Source of the DNA: Phenylobacterium sp. Root700
GTDB taxonomy: Bacteria; Pseudomonadota; Alphaproteobacteria; Caulobacterales; Caulobacteraceae
Assembly: GCF_001429025.1 (NCBI RefSeq)
Contig: NZ_LMHT01000011.1
Location: 144,872-208,871 of the forward strand
Length of the DNA stretch: 64,000 nucleotides
Direction: 5' to 3'
Position numbers and translations under genes: made by a program. Positions 36,876-45,197 of the stretch are shown here, in pieces (the first letter of the stretch is position 1; the number at the start of each line of letters is the position of its first letter). The notes under the pieces are model-generated. The model saw nothing but the letters and a program-made list of their open reading frames with translations, was not told the DNA's origin and searched no databases.

Positions 36876-38375
36876 ATGCGTACGATCACGCACTTCATCG
36901 ATGGCGCGCGCGTCAGCGACGAGAGCGGCCGCCGGCAGGACGTATTCGATCCGTGTCTGGGGCGGCCGCAGGCGCAGGTGATCCTGGGCGACGCCGGGGT
37001 GGTGGATCGCGCCGTCGCCTCGGCGAAGGTCGCGCAGAAGGCCTGGGCGGCGGTCAATCCGCAGCGCCGGGCGCGGGTGATGTTCCAGTTCAAGCGGCTG
37101 ATCGAGGAAAACATGGCCGAGCTCGCCGCCCTGCTGGCGTCCGAGCATGGCAAGGTGATCTCCGACGCGGTCGGCGATATCCAGCGCGGTCTGGATGTCG
37201 TGGAGTTCGCCTGCGGCGTCCCGCATCTGCTGAAGGGCGAATATACCGACGGGGCGGGGCCGGGGATCGACGTCTATTCGATGCGCCAGCCGCTGGGCGT
37301 GGTGGCGGGCATCACGCCCTTCAACTTCCCGGCGATGATCCCCCTGTGGATGCTGGCGCCGGCCATCGCCTGCGGCAACGCCTTCATCCTCAAGCCCTCG
37401 GAACGCGACCCCTCGGTCCCGGTGCGCCTGGCCGAACTGCTGATCGAGGCGGGGCTGCCGGCCGGGGTGCTGAACGTCGTCCATGGCGACAAGACCGTCG
37501 TGGATGCAATCCTCGATCATCGCGACATCAAGGCGGTGAGCTTCGTCGGGTCCTCGGATATCGCCCAGTATGTCTATGGGCGCGGGGCGGCGAACGGCAA
37601 GCGCATGCAGTGCATGGGCGGGGCCAAGAACCACGGCGTGATTATGCCCGACGCCGATCTCGACCAGGCGGTCAGCGACATCCTGGGCGCGGCCTACGGC
37701 TCGGCCGGCGAGCGGTGCATGGCGCTGCCGGTGGTCGTGCCGGTCGGCGAGGCGACGGCCGAGGCGCTGCGGGCCCGGCTGATCCCGGCGATCGAGGCCC
37801 TGCGGGTCGGGGTCTCCTCCGACGCCGAGGCGCATTACGGCCCGGTGGTCAGCGCGGCTCACAAGGCGCGGATCGAAGACTACATCCAGATGGGGGTCGA
37901 TGAGGGCGCCGAGCTGGTCATCGACGGGCGCGGGTTCCAGCTTCAGGGCCATGAGGAAGGCTACTTCCTCGCGCCGACCCTGTTCGATCACGTGACCCCG
38001 AACATGAAGACCTACGAGGAGGAGATCTTCGGCCCGGTGCTGCAGATCGTCCGCGTGGCGACCAGCCAGGAAGCCATCGAGATGGTCTCGCGCCATCAGT
38101 ACGGCAACGGCGTCGCCATCTTCACCCGCAACGGCGCCGCGGCCCGCGAGTTCGCCGCCGAGATCGAGGTCGGGATGGTGGGGATCAACGTGCCGATCCC
38201 GGTGCCGGTCTCATATCACAGCTTCGGGGGCTGGAAGCGGTCGGGCTTCGGCGACCTCAACCAGTACGGGATGGACGGCGTGCGGTTCTACACGCGCACC
38301 AAGGTCGTCACCTCTCGTTGGCCCAACGACGGCGGCGTGGTCGACCAGAGCTTTGTCATTCCGACGATGAACTGA
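36876..38375 (+). CDS. mmsA: Methylmalonate/malonate-semialdehyde dehydrogenase (CoA-acylating)
   Basis: 499-residue aldehyde dehydrogenase. Cys281 is in GSAGERCMALP, and the usual catalytic Glu is replaced by Asn252 in GGAKNHGVIMPDADLD, the signature of CoA-acylating MmsA/IolA enzymes. It converts malonate semialdehyde to acetyl-CoA (or methylmalonate semialdehyde to propionyl-CoA) with CO2 release. AAGGA precedes the ATG. In this cluster it would consume the malonate semialdehyde made from beta-alanine. No mmsB is adjacent, which makes the valine-pathway role less likely. Confidence 0.92.
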   Translation: MRTITHFIDGARVSDESGRRQDVFDPCLGRPQAQVILGDAGVVDRAVASAKVAQKAWAAVNPQRRARVMFQFKRLIEENMAELAALLASEHGKVISDAVGDIQRGLDVVEFACGVPHLLKGEYTDGAGPGIDVYSMRQPLGVVAGITPFNFPAMIPLWMLAPAIACGNAFILKPSERDPSVPVRLAELLIEAGLPAGVLNVVHGDKTVVDAILDHRDIKAVSFVGSSDIAQYVYGRGAANGKRMQCMGGAKNHGVIMPDADLDQAVSDILGAAYGSAGERCMALPVVVPVGEATAEALRARLIPAIEALRVGVSSDAEAHYGPVVSAAHKARIEDYIQMGVDEGAELVIDGRGFQLQGHEEGYFLAPTLFDHVTPNMKTYEEEIFGPVLQIVRVATSQEAIEMVSRHQYGNGVAIFTRNGAAAREFAAEIEVGMVGINVPIPVPVSYHSFGGWKRSGFGDLNQYGMDGVRFYTRTKVVTSRWPNDGGVVDQSFVIPTMN

Positions 38376-38385
38376 CCCGCCAAGA

Positions 38386-38411
38386 CCACGGCCGGTGGCG
38401 GCCGGCCGTGG
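38386..38411 (+). terminator. Hairpin after mmsA
   Basis: CCACGGCCGG (38386-38395) pairs with CCGGCCGTGG (38402-38411), 6-base loop, 10 bp after the stop; no T-run. The downstream 190 bp to the next gene hold no supported feature. Confidence 0.5.
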
Positions 38412-38600
38412 AGATTCGATTGACCGGCTCGCGCGATCAAAATTAAATCCGCACCCAAAGGGCGCGGGGCCAGGTGACCCCGTTCAGCTAAACCATTGGG
38501 GTGATCGGAAACGTCGCGCGGATTGCAGGTCCAAGCCAGCGAACCTGGCCGACCTGACGCGCGCGCAGTCATCCGGTCGATCGAAGAGGGAACCGCCGCC

Positions 38601-40016
38601 ATGAACTTCCAAGCTGACTACACGATGACCATCGACGGCCAGGCGGCGCGCACGCAGGCCACGATCGACGTGGTCAATCCGGCGACCGGCCAGGCCTTCG
38701 CCGCGGCGCCCGACTGCAGCCGCGATCAGCTCGACGCCGCGGTGGCGGCCGCCCGCAAGGCCTTCAAGACCTGGCGCAAGACGCCGATCGAGGAGCGGCA
38801 GGCGCTGGTGCGCAAGGCCGGCGAAACGCTCCTGGCTCACGCCGAGGAACTGGGCCGGTTGTTCACCAAGGAGCAGGGGCGTCCGGTCGACGCCGCCAAG
38901 CAGGAGATCCAGGGCGCGGGCGCCTGGCTGCAGGCGGTGTCGAAGATGACGCCGCCGGTGCATGTGTCGGAGGACTCGGCGACCCAGTTCATCGAGACCC
39001 GCTACGCCCCGCTGGGCGTCGTCTGCGCGATAGCCCCGTGGAACTTCCCGGTCACCCTGGCCATGTGGAAGGTCGCCCCGGCCCTGGTGGCCGGCAACAC
39101 CATGGTTCTGAAGCCCTCGCCGTTCACGCCGCTCTGCACGCTGAAGATCGGCGAGCTGTTCCGCGACATCTTCCCGCCCGGCGTGTTCAACGTCATCAGC
39201 GGCGGCGACGACCTTGGCCCGTGGATGACCAGCCATCCGGGCTTCGACAAGATCTCCTTCACCGGCTCCACCGAGACCGGCAAGCGGGTGATGGAGAGCG
39301 CGGCCAAGGATCTCAAGCGCGTCACCCTGGAACTCGGCGGCAACGACGCGGCCATCGTGATGCCGGACGTCGACCTGGACGAGGTGGCGCAGAAGATCTT
39401 CTTCGGCGCGTTCTTCAACACCGCCCAGATCTGCGTGGCGACCAAGCGCCTCTATGTGCACGAGGACGTCTATGACGGCCTGCGCGACCGGCTGGCCGGC
39501 ATCGCCGCGGCGGTGAAGGTCGGCGACGGCGGCGAACAGGGCACGGTCCTGGGGCCGATCCAGAACAAGCGCCAGTACGACCGGGTGATGAACCTGCTGG
39601 ACGACGCCAAGGCCAACAATCTGACCCTGATCCAGGGCGGCCCGGTGCCAGAGGGCGGCTATTTCGTACCGGTGACCATCGTCGACAATCCGCCGGAAGG
39701 CTCGCGCGTCGTGCAGGAGGAGGCGTTCGGTCCGATCCTGCCGATGCTGAAGTTCGCCGACATCGACGAGGTGATCGATCGCGCTAACGACAGCGAGTAC
39801 GGCCTGGCCGGGGCGGTCTGGTCCAAGGACCTGGACCAGGCGATGTCCATCGCCCGTCGCATGGAGACCGGCACGGTCTGGATCAACCAGAACCTCAATC
39901 TGCGTCCCGACACCCCGTTCGGCGGCCGCAAGAACAGCGGCCTGGGCGTTGAGAACGGCATGGACGGCCTGCTGGAATACATGGCGCCCCAGGCTGTCTA
40001 CGTCGCGAAGGGCTGA
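38601..40016 (+). CDS. NAD(P)-dependent aldehyde dehydrogenase
   Basis: 471-residue aldehyde dehydrogenase with the canonical pair Glu244 (LELGGNDAA) and Cys278 (NTAQICVATKR), AIAPWNFPVTLAMWK and FTGSTETGK. Start at 38601 opens a typical N-terminus (TIDGQAARTQATIDVVNPAT); upstream frame extension is not family-like. In context it is a candidate aminoaldehyde dehydrogenase oxidising 4-aminobutanal to GABA or 3-aminopropanal to beta-alanine, the step missing between the spermidine dehydrogenases and aminotransferases. That role is inference; broad ALDH activity is equally possible. Confidence 0.9.
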   Translation: MNFQADYTMTIDGQAARTQATIDVVNPATGQAFAAAPDCSRDQLDAAVAAARKAFKTWRKTPIEERQALVRKAGETLLAHAEELGRLFTKEQGRPVDAAKQEIQGAGAWLQAVSKMTPPVHVSEDSATQFIETRYAPLGVVCAIAPWNFPVTLAMWKVAPALVAGNTMVLKPSPFTPLCTLKIGELFRDIFPPGVFNVISGGDDLGPWMTSHPGFDKISFTGSTETGKRVMESAAKDLKRVTLELGGNDAAIVMPDVDLDEVAQKIFFGAFFNTAQICVATKRLYVHEDVYDGLRDRLAGIAAAVKVGDGGEQGTVLGPIQNKRQYDRVMNLLDDAKANNLTLIQGGPVPEGGYFVPVTIVDNPPEGSRVVQEEAFGPILPMLKFADIDEVIDRANDSEYGLAGAVWSKDLDQAMSIARRMETGTVWINQNLNLRPDTPFGGRKNSGLGVENGMDGLLEYMAPQAVYVAKG

Positions 40017-40087
40017 GCGAGGCCGGCGGCGACATTTAGCGAAGGCTAGTCGCCGCGCCTCTGGTATCCAGGGTGTCTCGTTCCCGG

Positions 40088-41827
40088 ATGTCCTCAGAAG
40101 CCCAGGATCAGCCTGCCCTGATGAAATGGCGCGACCGTTCGTCTAGCTCCCCGCCATCGGCGGCCGATCCGGGCTCCAAGCCTGCAGCACCGTCGCTTCT
40201 CGCCTCGCTGGACAGCCCGATCTTCCGAGCCGTGTGGTTCGCCAGCCTGGCGTCGAACTTCGGCGGGTTGATCCAGTCGGTCGGCGCCTCGTGGATGATG
40301 ACCTCGATCGGCTCGGCCGGAATGGTGGCGCTGGTCCAGGCCTCGGTCACCCTGCCGATCATGCTGTTGTCGCTGCCGGCCGGCGCCCTGGCCGACACCT
40401 TCGACCGGCGCAAGATGATGCTGGCGGCGCAGGGCTTCATGCTGACGGTGTCGGTGTCCTTGAGCCTGTTCGCCTGGCTGGGCTGGATCACGCCCTGGGT
40501 GTTGCTGGGCTTCACCTTCCTGATCGGCTGCGGGGCGGCGATGAACGGCCCCGCCTGGCAAGCCTCAGTGGGGGAGATGGTGCCGCGGCGCGATCTCGCC
40601 GGCGCGGTGGCGTTGAACTCGATGGGCTTCAACCTGGCGCGCAGCGTCGGGCCGGCCGTGGGCGGCATGATCGTCGCCGCCGCCGGCGCGGCCGCGGCCT
40701 TCACCGTCAACGCCTTCACCTATACCGGCCTGCTCTTCGTCCTGTCCCGATGGAAGCCGGAGCGTGATGTCCGGACCCTGCCGCGCGAGGGGCTGGGCGT
40801 GGCGATGTGGACCGGGCTGCGTTACGCCGCCATGTCGGGCCGGATCGGCTCGGTGCTGCTCCGCGCGCTGGTGTTCGGCTTCGCCGCCAGCGCCGTGCAG
40901 GCGCTGATGCCGCTGGTCGCGCGCGACACCATGGGCGGCGGCCCTCTGGTCTTCGGACTGCTGCTCGGCGCGTTCGGGGCCGGCGCGGTGGGCGGGGCGG
41001 TGCTCAGCACGCGGCTGCGCAGCAAGATGTCCAACGAGCTGATCGTCCGCTGGTCCTGTGTGGTGTTCGGCGTGGCGACGATCGCCCTGGCGTTCAGCAA
41101 CTGGCTGGCGGCAGGCATGGCGGCGCTGGTCTTCGGCGGCGGCGCCTGGGTGCTGGCGCTGTCGACCTTCAATGTCACGGTCCAGATGTCGGCGCCGCGT
41201 TGGGTCGTGGCCCGGGCGCTGGCCCTCTACCAGATGGCGGCGTTCGGCGGCATGGCGCTGGGCAGCTGGACTTGGGGGATGATCGCCGAGCGCGAGGGGC
41301 TGTTGCTGACCCTGTGCGTGGCCGGCGCGGCCCAGCTCCTCTGCGCCCTGATCGGGCTGCGGGTCCCGCTGGCATCCACCTCGGGCCTCAACCTCGATCT
41401 CATCGGGGCCTGGACCGAGCCGGACCTGGCCCTGTCGATTGAGCCGCGCAGCGGGCCGATCGTCATCACCATCGAGTACATCATCGACGAGAGCGACATC
41501 GACGAGTTCCTGGCCGCGATGGCCGACCGCCGCCGTATCCGTCGCCGCGACGGGGCGCGTCACTGGACGCTGCTCCGCGACCTGGCCGATCCGCGCGTGT
41601 GGATCGAGCGCTATCACACCCCGACCTGGGTGGACTATGTGCGCCACAATCAGCGGATCACCCAGGCCGACCGGACGATCACCGACCACGTGCGCGCCCT
41701 GCATCGCGGCGACGAACGCCCTCGCATCCACCGCATGATCGAGCGCCCGACTCGCGCCGCGGCGATGGAGCCGCTGACCGACCAGGAAATGGCCGAGACC
41801 CTGACCGATCCGACGCGCGCGTCTTGA
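40088..41827 (+). CDS. MFS_3 (transmembrane secretion effector-type) transporter with C-terminal cytoplasmic domain
   Basis: 579-residue major facilitator protein. About 12 helices fill residues 35-440 (first helix AVWFASLASNFGGLIQSVGA); loop motif ADTFDRRKMML is after helix 2. A soluble tail of about 130 residues follows (ITIEYIIDESDIDEF; ARHWTLLRDLADPRVWIERY), the ABM-like extension typical of PF05977 members. It probably exports a small molecule such as a siderophore or drug. Start uncertain: ATG 40088, with GTG at 40073 and ATG at 40121 also possible. Confidence 0.87.
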   Translation: MSSEAQDQPALMKWRDRSSSSPPSAADPGSKPAAPSLLASLDSPIFRAVWFASLASNFGGLIQSVGASWMMTSIGSAGMVALVQASVTLPIMLLSLPAGALADTFDRRKMMLAAQGFMLTVSVSLSLFAWLGWITPWVLLGFTFLIGCGAAMNGPAWQASVGEMVPRRDLAGAVALNSMGFNLARSVGPAVGGMIVAAAGAAAAFTVNAFTYTGLLFVLSRWKPERDVRTLPREGLGVAMWTGLRYAAMSGRIGSVLLRALVFGFAASAVQALMPLVARDTMGGGPLVFGLLLGAFGAGAVGGAVLSTRLRSKMSNELIVRWSCVVFGVATIALAFSNWLAAGMAALVFGGGAWVLALSTFNVTVQMSAPRWVVARALALYQMAAFGGMALGSWTWGMIAEREGLLLTLCVAGAAQLLCALIGLRVPLASTSGLNLDLIGAWTEPDLALSIEPRSGPIVITIEYIIDESDIDEFLAAMADRRRIRRRDGARHWTLLRDLADPRVWIERYHTPTWVDYVRHNQRITQADRTITDHVRALHRGDERPRIHRMIERPTRAAAMEPLTDQEMAETLTDPTRAS

Positions 41828-41865
41828 CGCCGCTCTGGGCGATCGGGCCGGGCTGAAACGAACAA

Positions 41866-41893
41866 CGCCCGCGCCGGGGGGAGGGCGCGGGCG
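41866..41893 (+). terminator. Hairpin after the MFS gene
   Basis: CGCCCGCGCC (41866-41875) pairs with GGCGCGGGCG (41884-41893), 8-base G-rich loop, 38 bp after the stop. No T-run. The remaining 190 bp to the TetR gene include an AT-rich patch near 41945-42000 that may be its promoter. Confidence 0.5.
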
Positions 41894-42089
41894 CTGACCT
41901 TGAAGACGCGGGGGCCGAGGGGGGAGGCCGGCTGATCCCGCTGTCGAGATATAGATTGGGAGCCGATCGAAGCTTCGCAATGGTTCGAATAAGGCCATTT
42001 CGGGTCGAGGGTCGTTTTCGGTCCCGCGGACCTTCGCGCCGCCTCGGGCGGCGTTGACTTGGCGCCGGTTCAAGCTCCATGACCTGTTG

Positions 42090-42674
42090 ATGCCGAAAAC
42101 GGACAAAGCGCCGCGCCGATGGTCCGATGCGACCCGCGCCAGCCTGCTGGAGGCGGGGATCGCGGCGTTCGGCGAGCACGGCTTCGACGCCTTGAGCGAA
42201 GACGCCATCGCCAGGACGGCGGACCTCACGCGCGGGGCGCTGCAGTATCAGTTCGGCAGCAAGCGCGGACTTTTCGCCGCCGCCTTCAGCCATGTCCTGG
42301 CTGAGACCGCGCAACTGATCGCCGACCAGACAATGGAGCGCGCCCACTCGGTCGCTGAGCTCGGGGAGGGAGTCGGCGTCCTGATGGACCTGGCGTTGGA
42401 TCCCCATCGGCGGCGGCTGCTGTTCGTCGACGCGCCGGTGGTGCTGGGCTGGAACGAATGGCGCGAGGGACTGCGCGGGGCCTTCGAGCCGCTGCTGCAT
42501 CACGCGCTCGGCCACTGGGTGTCCGATGACCTGATCTCAGACCATGAGGTGTCCGGCTACGCCGAGGTGATCCTGGGCGCGGGCGTCCAGGCGGCGCTGG
42601 CTCAAAGCGCCGGCGATCCAGGCCCTCGCCGGGCGTTGGAGGCGATGATCAAGCGCCTGGCAACGCGCCCCTGA
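42090..42674 (+). CDS. TetR-family transcriptional regulator
   Basis: 194-residue TetR regulator: WSDATRASLLEAGIAAFGEHGFD and EDAIARTADLTRGALQYQFG form the HTH, and the C-terminal domain is all-helical. I chose the ATG at 42090; a TTG 36 bases upstream is in frame. A 15-bp palindrome 27 bp after its stop, in front of a small membrane-protein gene, may be its target. Confidence 0.88.
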   Translation: MPKTDKAPRRWSDATRASLLEAGIAAFGEHGFDALSEDAIARTADLTRGALQYQFGSKRGLFAAAFSHVLAETAQLIADQTMERAHSVAELGEGVGVLMDLALDPHRRRLLFVDAPVVLGWNEWREGLRGAFEPLLHHALGHWVSDDLISDHEVSGYAEVILGAGVQAALAQSAGDPGPRRALEAMIKRLATRP

Positions 42675-42701
42675 GTCAGCAGTTGCCGCCGGGACCCATT
42701 T

Positions 42702-42716
42702 CATGCACGGTGCATG
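42702..42716. promoter_or_regulatory. 15-bp palindrome CATGCAC-G-GTGCATG
   Basis: Perfect 7-bp inverted repeat around one base, 22 bp before the start of the small membrane-protein gene and just after the TetR gene. Placement and symmetry suggest an operator for that TetR protein. Confidence 0.5.
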
Positions 42717-42738
42717 TAATAGGTTTTTGGAGGTCGCG

Positions 42739-43137
42739 ATGTCCCCTGCCGCCCGTTTCGCCGTCCCGTCGGCGATCATCCTTGGCGTCCTGTTCCCGGT
42801 CCTTGAGACCGTTCGCCGCGGGTTCGGCGCTTGGCTCCACACGCCGGTGACGCTGCTGGAGGACTATGTCGCCGGCGGCTTGCTGCTGTGGGCGGCGGTG
42901 GCCGTGGTCCGGCGGTGGCCTGCCGGATGGATCATCATGCTGGTGGCCAGCGCCTACGCGACCGGCATGATGTCATCGAGCTTTTGGAACCAGCTGGAGG
43001 CGCAGTTCAAGGGCGTCAGCTGGGAGGCGAACCAGACGCTGATCATTGCGATCAAGGCGATCCTGTGGGGATTGCCGCTGAGCATGACCATCCTGTCGGC
43101 CAAGGTGCTGCGCGCTCGCAGCTCGGCCAGCGCCTAA
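42739..43137 (+). CDS. Small integral membrane protein of unknown function
   Basis: 132 residues with three or four hydrophobic helices (AVPSAIILGVLFPVLETV; YVAGGLLLWAAVAVV; GWIIMLVASAYATGMM; ILWGLPLSMTILSAKVL). GGAGG at 42729-42733 fixes the ATG at 42739. No family recognised. It is expressed with, or under control of, the TetR gene before it and lies 10 bp before the histidine-phosphatase-like gene, so the two are probably co-transcribed. Confidence 0.8.
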   Translation: MSPAARFAVPSAIILGVLFPVLETVRRGFGAWLHTPVTLLEDYVAGGLLLWAAVAVVRRWPAGWIIMLVASAYATGMMSSSFWNQLEAQFKGVSWEANQTLIIAIKAILWGLPLSMTILSAKVLRARSSASA

Positions 43138-43147
43138 AGGGAGCGTC

Positions 43148-43789
43148 ATGGCCAAGGACATCTACCTCGTGGCTCACGGCCAGTCGCAACACCATGTCGA
43201 AGGCCTGGTGGGCGGCTGGTACGACAGCGAACTCACCGAGCTTGGCCATCGTCAGGCGGCGGCCATCGCCAAGCGGATCTCCGAGCTGGTCGGTGATGCA
43301 TCGCCCATTGAGGTCTACTCCTCAGACCTTCGTCGCACCGCGCAGACGGCGGCGCCGATCGCAAAGGCTCTGCGGGCGGAGGTGACGCACTGGAGCGACC
43401 TGCGCGAGCGCAGCTACGGATCGGCGGGCGGCCGGCCCGAGGCGTGGCTGGAAGAACGCATGGTCTATGCGCCCAAGGAGGGGAACCGGCTCGATCATCG
43501 CGACGGTATCGAGGACGCCGAGACCAAGCGCGAGTTCGCCACGCGCATCTACCGGGCCATGGACCAGATCGCGCGAAGTCCCTGCGCCACCCAGGTCGTG
43601 GTGACCCACGGCTACGCGGTCACCTTCGCCATCGCCGCCTGGATCCGGATGCCGCTGGACGCCGTGGGCTGGGTGAATTTCAGATCGAGTTCCGGCGGTA
43701 TCAGCCATCTCCGAGAAGACGATCAATGGTTCAATCGCTACCTGCTCAGCCTCAACGACTGCGCCCATCTGGCGGAGCTGTCGGCCTGA
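43148..43789 (+). CDS. Histidine phosphatase superfamily protein with altered RHG motif
   Basis: 213 residues with phosphoglycerate-mutase-like fold. The N-terminal signature normally written RHG reads A9-H10-G11 (YLVAHGQSQHHVEG), so the phosphate-binding Arg is replaced by Ala while the nucleophilic His is kept. Other parts are intact: SDLRRTAQTAAPIAKAL, the acid region ERSYGSAGGRPE and the second His in VVVTHGYAVTFAI. Loss of the Arg predicts weak or changed phosphatase activity. AAGGGAG precedes the ATG. Role unknown. Confidence 0.85.
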   Translation: MAKDIYLVAHGQSQHHVEGLVGGWYDSELTELGHRQAAAIAKRISELVGDASPIEVYSSDLRRTAQTAAPIAKALRAEVTHWSDLRERSYGSAGGRPEAWLEERMVYAPKEGNRLDHRDGIEDAETKREFATRIYRAMDQIARSPCATQVVVTHGYAVTFAIAAWIRMPLDAVGWVNFRSSSGGISHLREDDQWFNRYLLSLNDCAHLAELSA

Positions 43790-43808
43790 GGCCGAGCCCT
43801 CCAGATAG

Positions 43809-45110
43809 TCAGGCGGCGTCGCTCGCCAGCAGAGCGGAGAACTCCGGCTCGGGCAGGAGGGAGCCGCCCGTAGCCCAGACCACATGGATCGGCGTGGCGG
43901 TCGGGTTGATCAGGCCGGCGACGCGCGCCCGTTCGATAAACAGAGCCAGCGCGGCGAAACCCGAGGCGCCCGAGGGCTCCAGCCGTAGGCCGGCCTCCGC
44001 CCAGGCTCGGCGAACCCATTGGACCATGGCCTGATCGGTGACCGCGACAGCGGCGTCGATGTTGCGGCCGATGGCTTGGAGAACGAGGGGCGAAGCCGAG
44101 GGCACAGCGAGGCCGTCGGCTATCGTGTCGTTGTCGAGCCCGAGGTCGTAGACGCTGACAGGTACGCCCTGGCCGGCGGCCAAGGCGACCAAGACACAGG
44201 GCGAGGCGACCGGCTCGACGAAGACCGCCAGCACGTCTTGACCGTAGATCTGCTTCAGGCCGGCGGTGACGCCGCCTGGCGCGCCACCCACCCCGCAGGG
44301 CAGGTAGACGATCAGCGGGCTGTCGGGTCCGACCGTGAGGCCGCGCGCCGAGAGCTGGCCGGCCAGTTCGGCGGCGGCGGCGGCGTAGCCGACGAACAGC
44401 CGGCGGGAGTTTTCATCATCGATGAAGTAGGCGTCTTCGGCCTCCGCCGAACTCCGTGCGCGGGCCACGGCGCCGGTGTAGTCGCAGGCGTGCTCGATCA
44501 CCGTGGCGCCGATCGACTTCAGTCGATCCTTCTTCCAGGTCTTGGCGTCATGGGACATATGGATCTCGGCCTGAAGGCCCAGCGCCCGAGCCACCAGGCC
44601 GACCGCGAAGCCCAGATTTCCGGTGCTGGCGACGACGATCCGACGCGCCTCAAGGACCGCAAGGCTCTCTGGCGTCAGCAGGGCCTCCAGGGACTGTCCG
44701 GGTGAAATGAGCGGACGCCGCAGGGCGAGTTCCTCTACGTGGCAGAGCAGTTCGTAGACGCCGCCGCGCGCTTTCACCGACCCGGCCATGGGCAAGGCGT
44801 GGTCGCACTTCACCAGCAGGTTCGGGGCGCCGGACCCCGGGTAGGCGATCAGCTCCGAGCGGATCTGGCCGTCCCAGCCGCCCGATGGGAACAGGGTGCT
44901 GAGCACAGGTTCGAACCTTATGAACCTGGCGCGCGCGTCTTCCACCTCCTCGATCGTCAGGGGCGCGGCGTCGACGGCCAGACCAAGGCCGGGCTCGCGC
45001 AGCCAGACGGCGGCTTCTCCACGAACCAGGGAGGCGATCGCTGCAAGGCTGTCGCGTGGGCGGCCCGCGGCCGAGGTCTGATCATCGCTCATGAGATACT
45101 GGAGCCGCAT
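43809..45110 (-). CDS. D-serine ammonia-lyase-like PLP enzyme
   Basis: 433-residue fold-type II PLP enzyme. The Schiff-base Lys lies in KCDHALPMAGSVKARGGVYE, and the PLP-phosphate region is VVASTGNLGFAVGL, with CGVGGAPGGVTAG later; this matches D-serine dehydratase (DsdA) more than threonine dehydratase. It would convert D-serine to pyruvate and ammonia. Start uncertain: 45110 or the ATG at 45092. It is leftward, convergent on the phosphatase-like gene, with no DsdC-type regulator adjacent. Confidence 0.85.
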   Translation of the reverse strand: MRLQYLMSDDQTSAAGRPRDSLAAIASLVRGEAAVWLREPGLGLAVDAAPLTIEEVEDARARFIRFEPVLSTLFPSGGWDGQIRSELIAYPGSGAPNLLVKCDHALPMAGSVKARGGVYELLCHVEELALRRPLISPGQSLEALLTPESLAVLEARRIVVASTGNLGFAVGLVARALGLQAEIHMSHDAKTWKKDRLKSIGATVIEHACDYTGAVARARSSAEAEDAYFIDDENSRRLFVGYAAAAAELAGQLSARGLTVGPDSPLIVYLPCGVGGAPGGVTAGLKQIYGQDVLAVFVEPVASPCVLVALAAGQGVPVSVYDLGLDNDTIADGLAVPSASPLVLQAIGRNIDAAVAVTDQAMVQWVRRAWAEAGLRLEPSGASGFAALALFIERARVAGLINPTATPIHVVWATGGSLLPEPEFSALLASDAA

Positions 45111-45197
45111 TGGCGCGTCGGAGGCAAACCCGAAACTTGACGCACCCGCGCCGGGAGAGCAGCAGGGGGGCTTCTAGCGGCCCGGCGGATACGGGGC

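Noticed and set aside
36876..38375. A valine-degradation (mms) operon
   Set aside because: No 3-hydroxyisobutyrate dehydrogenase or enoyl-CoA hydratase is adjacent; the beta-alanine context fits better.
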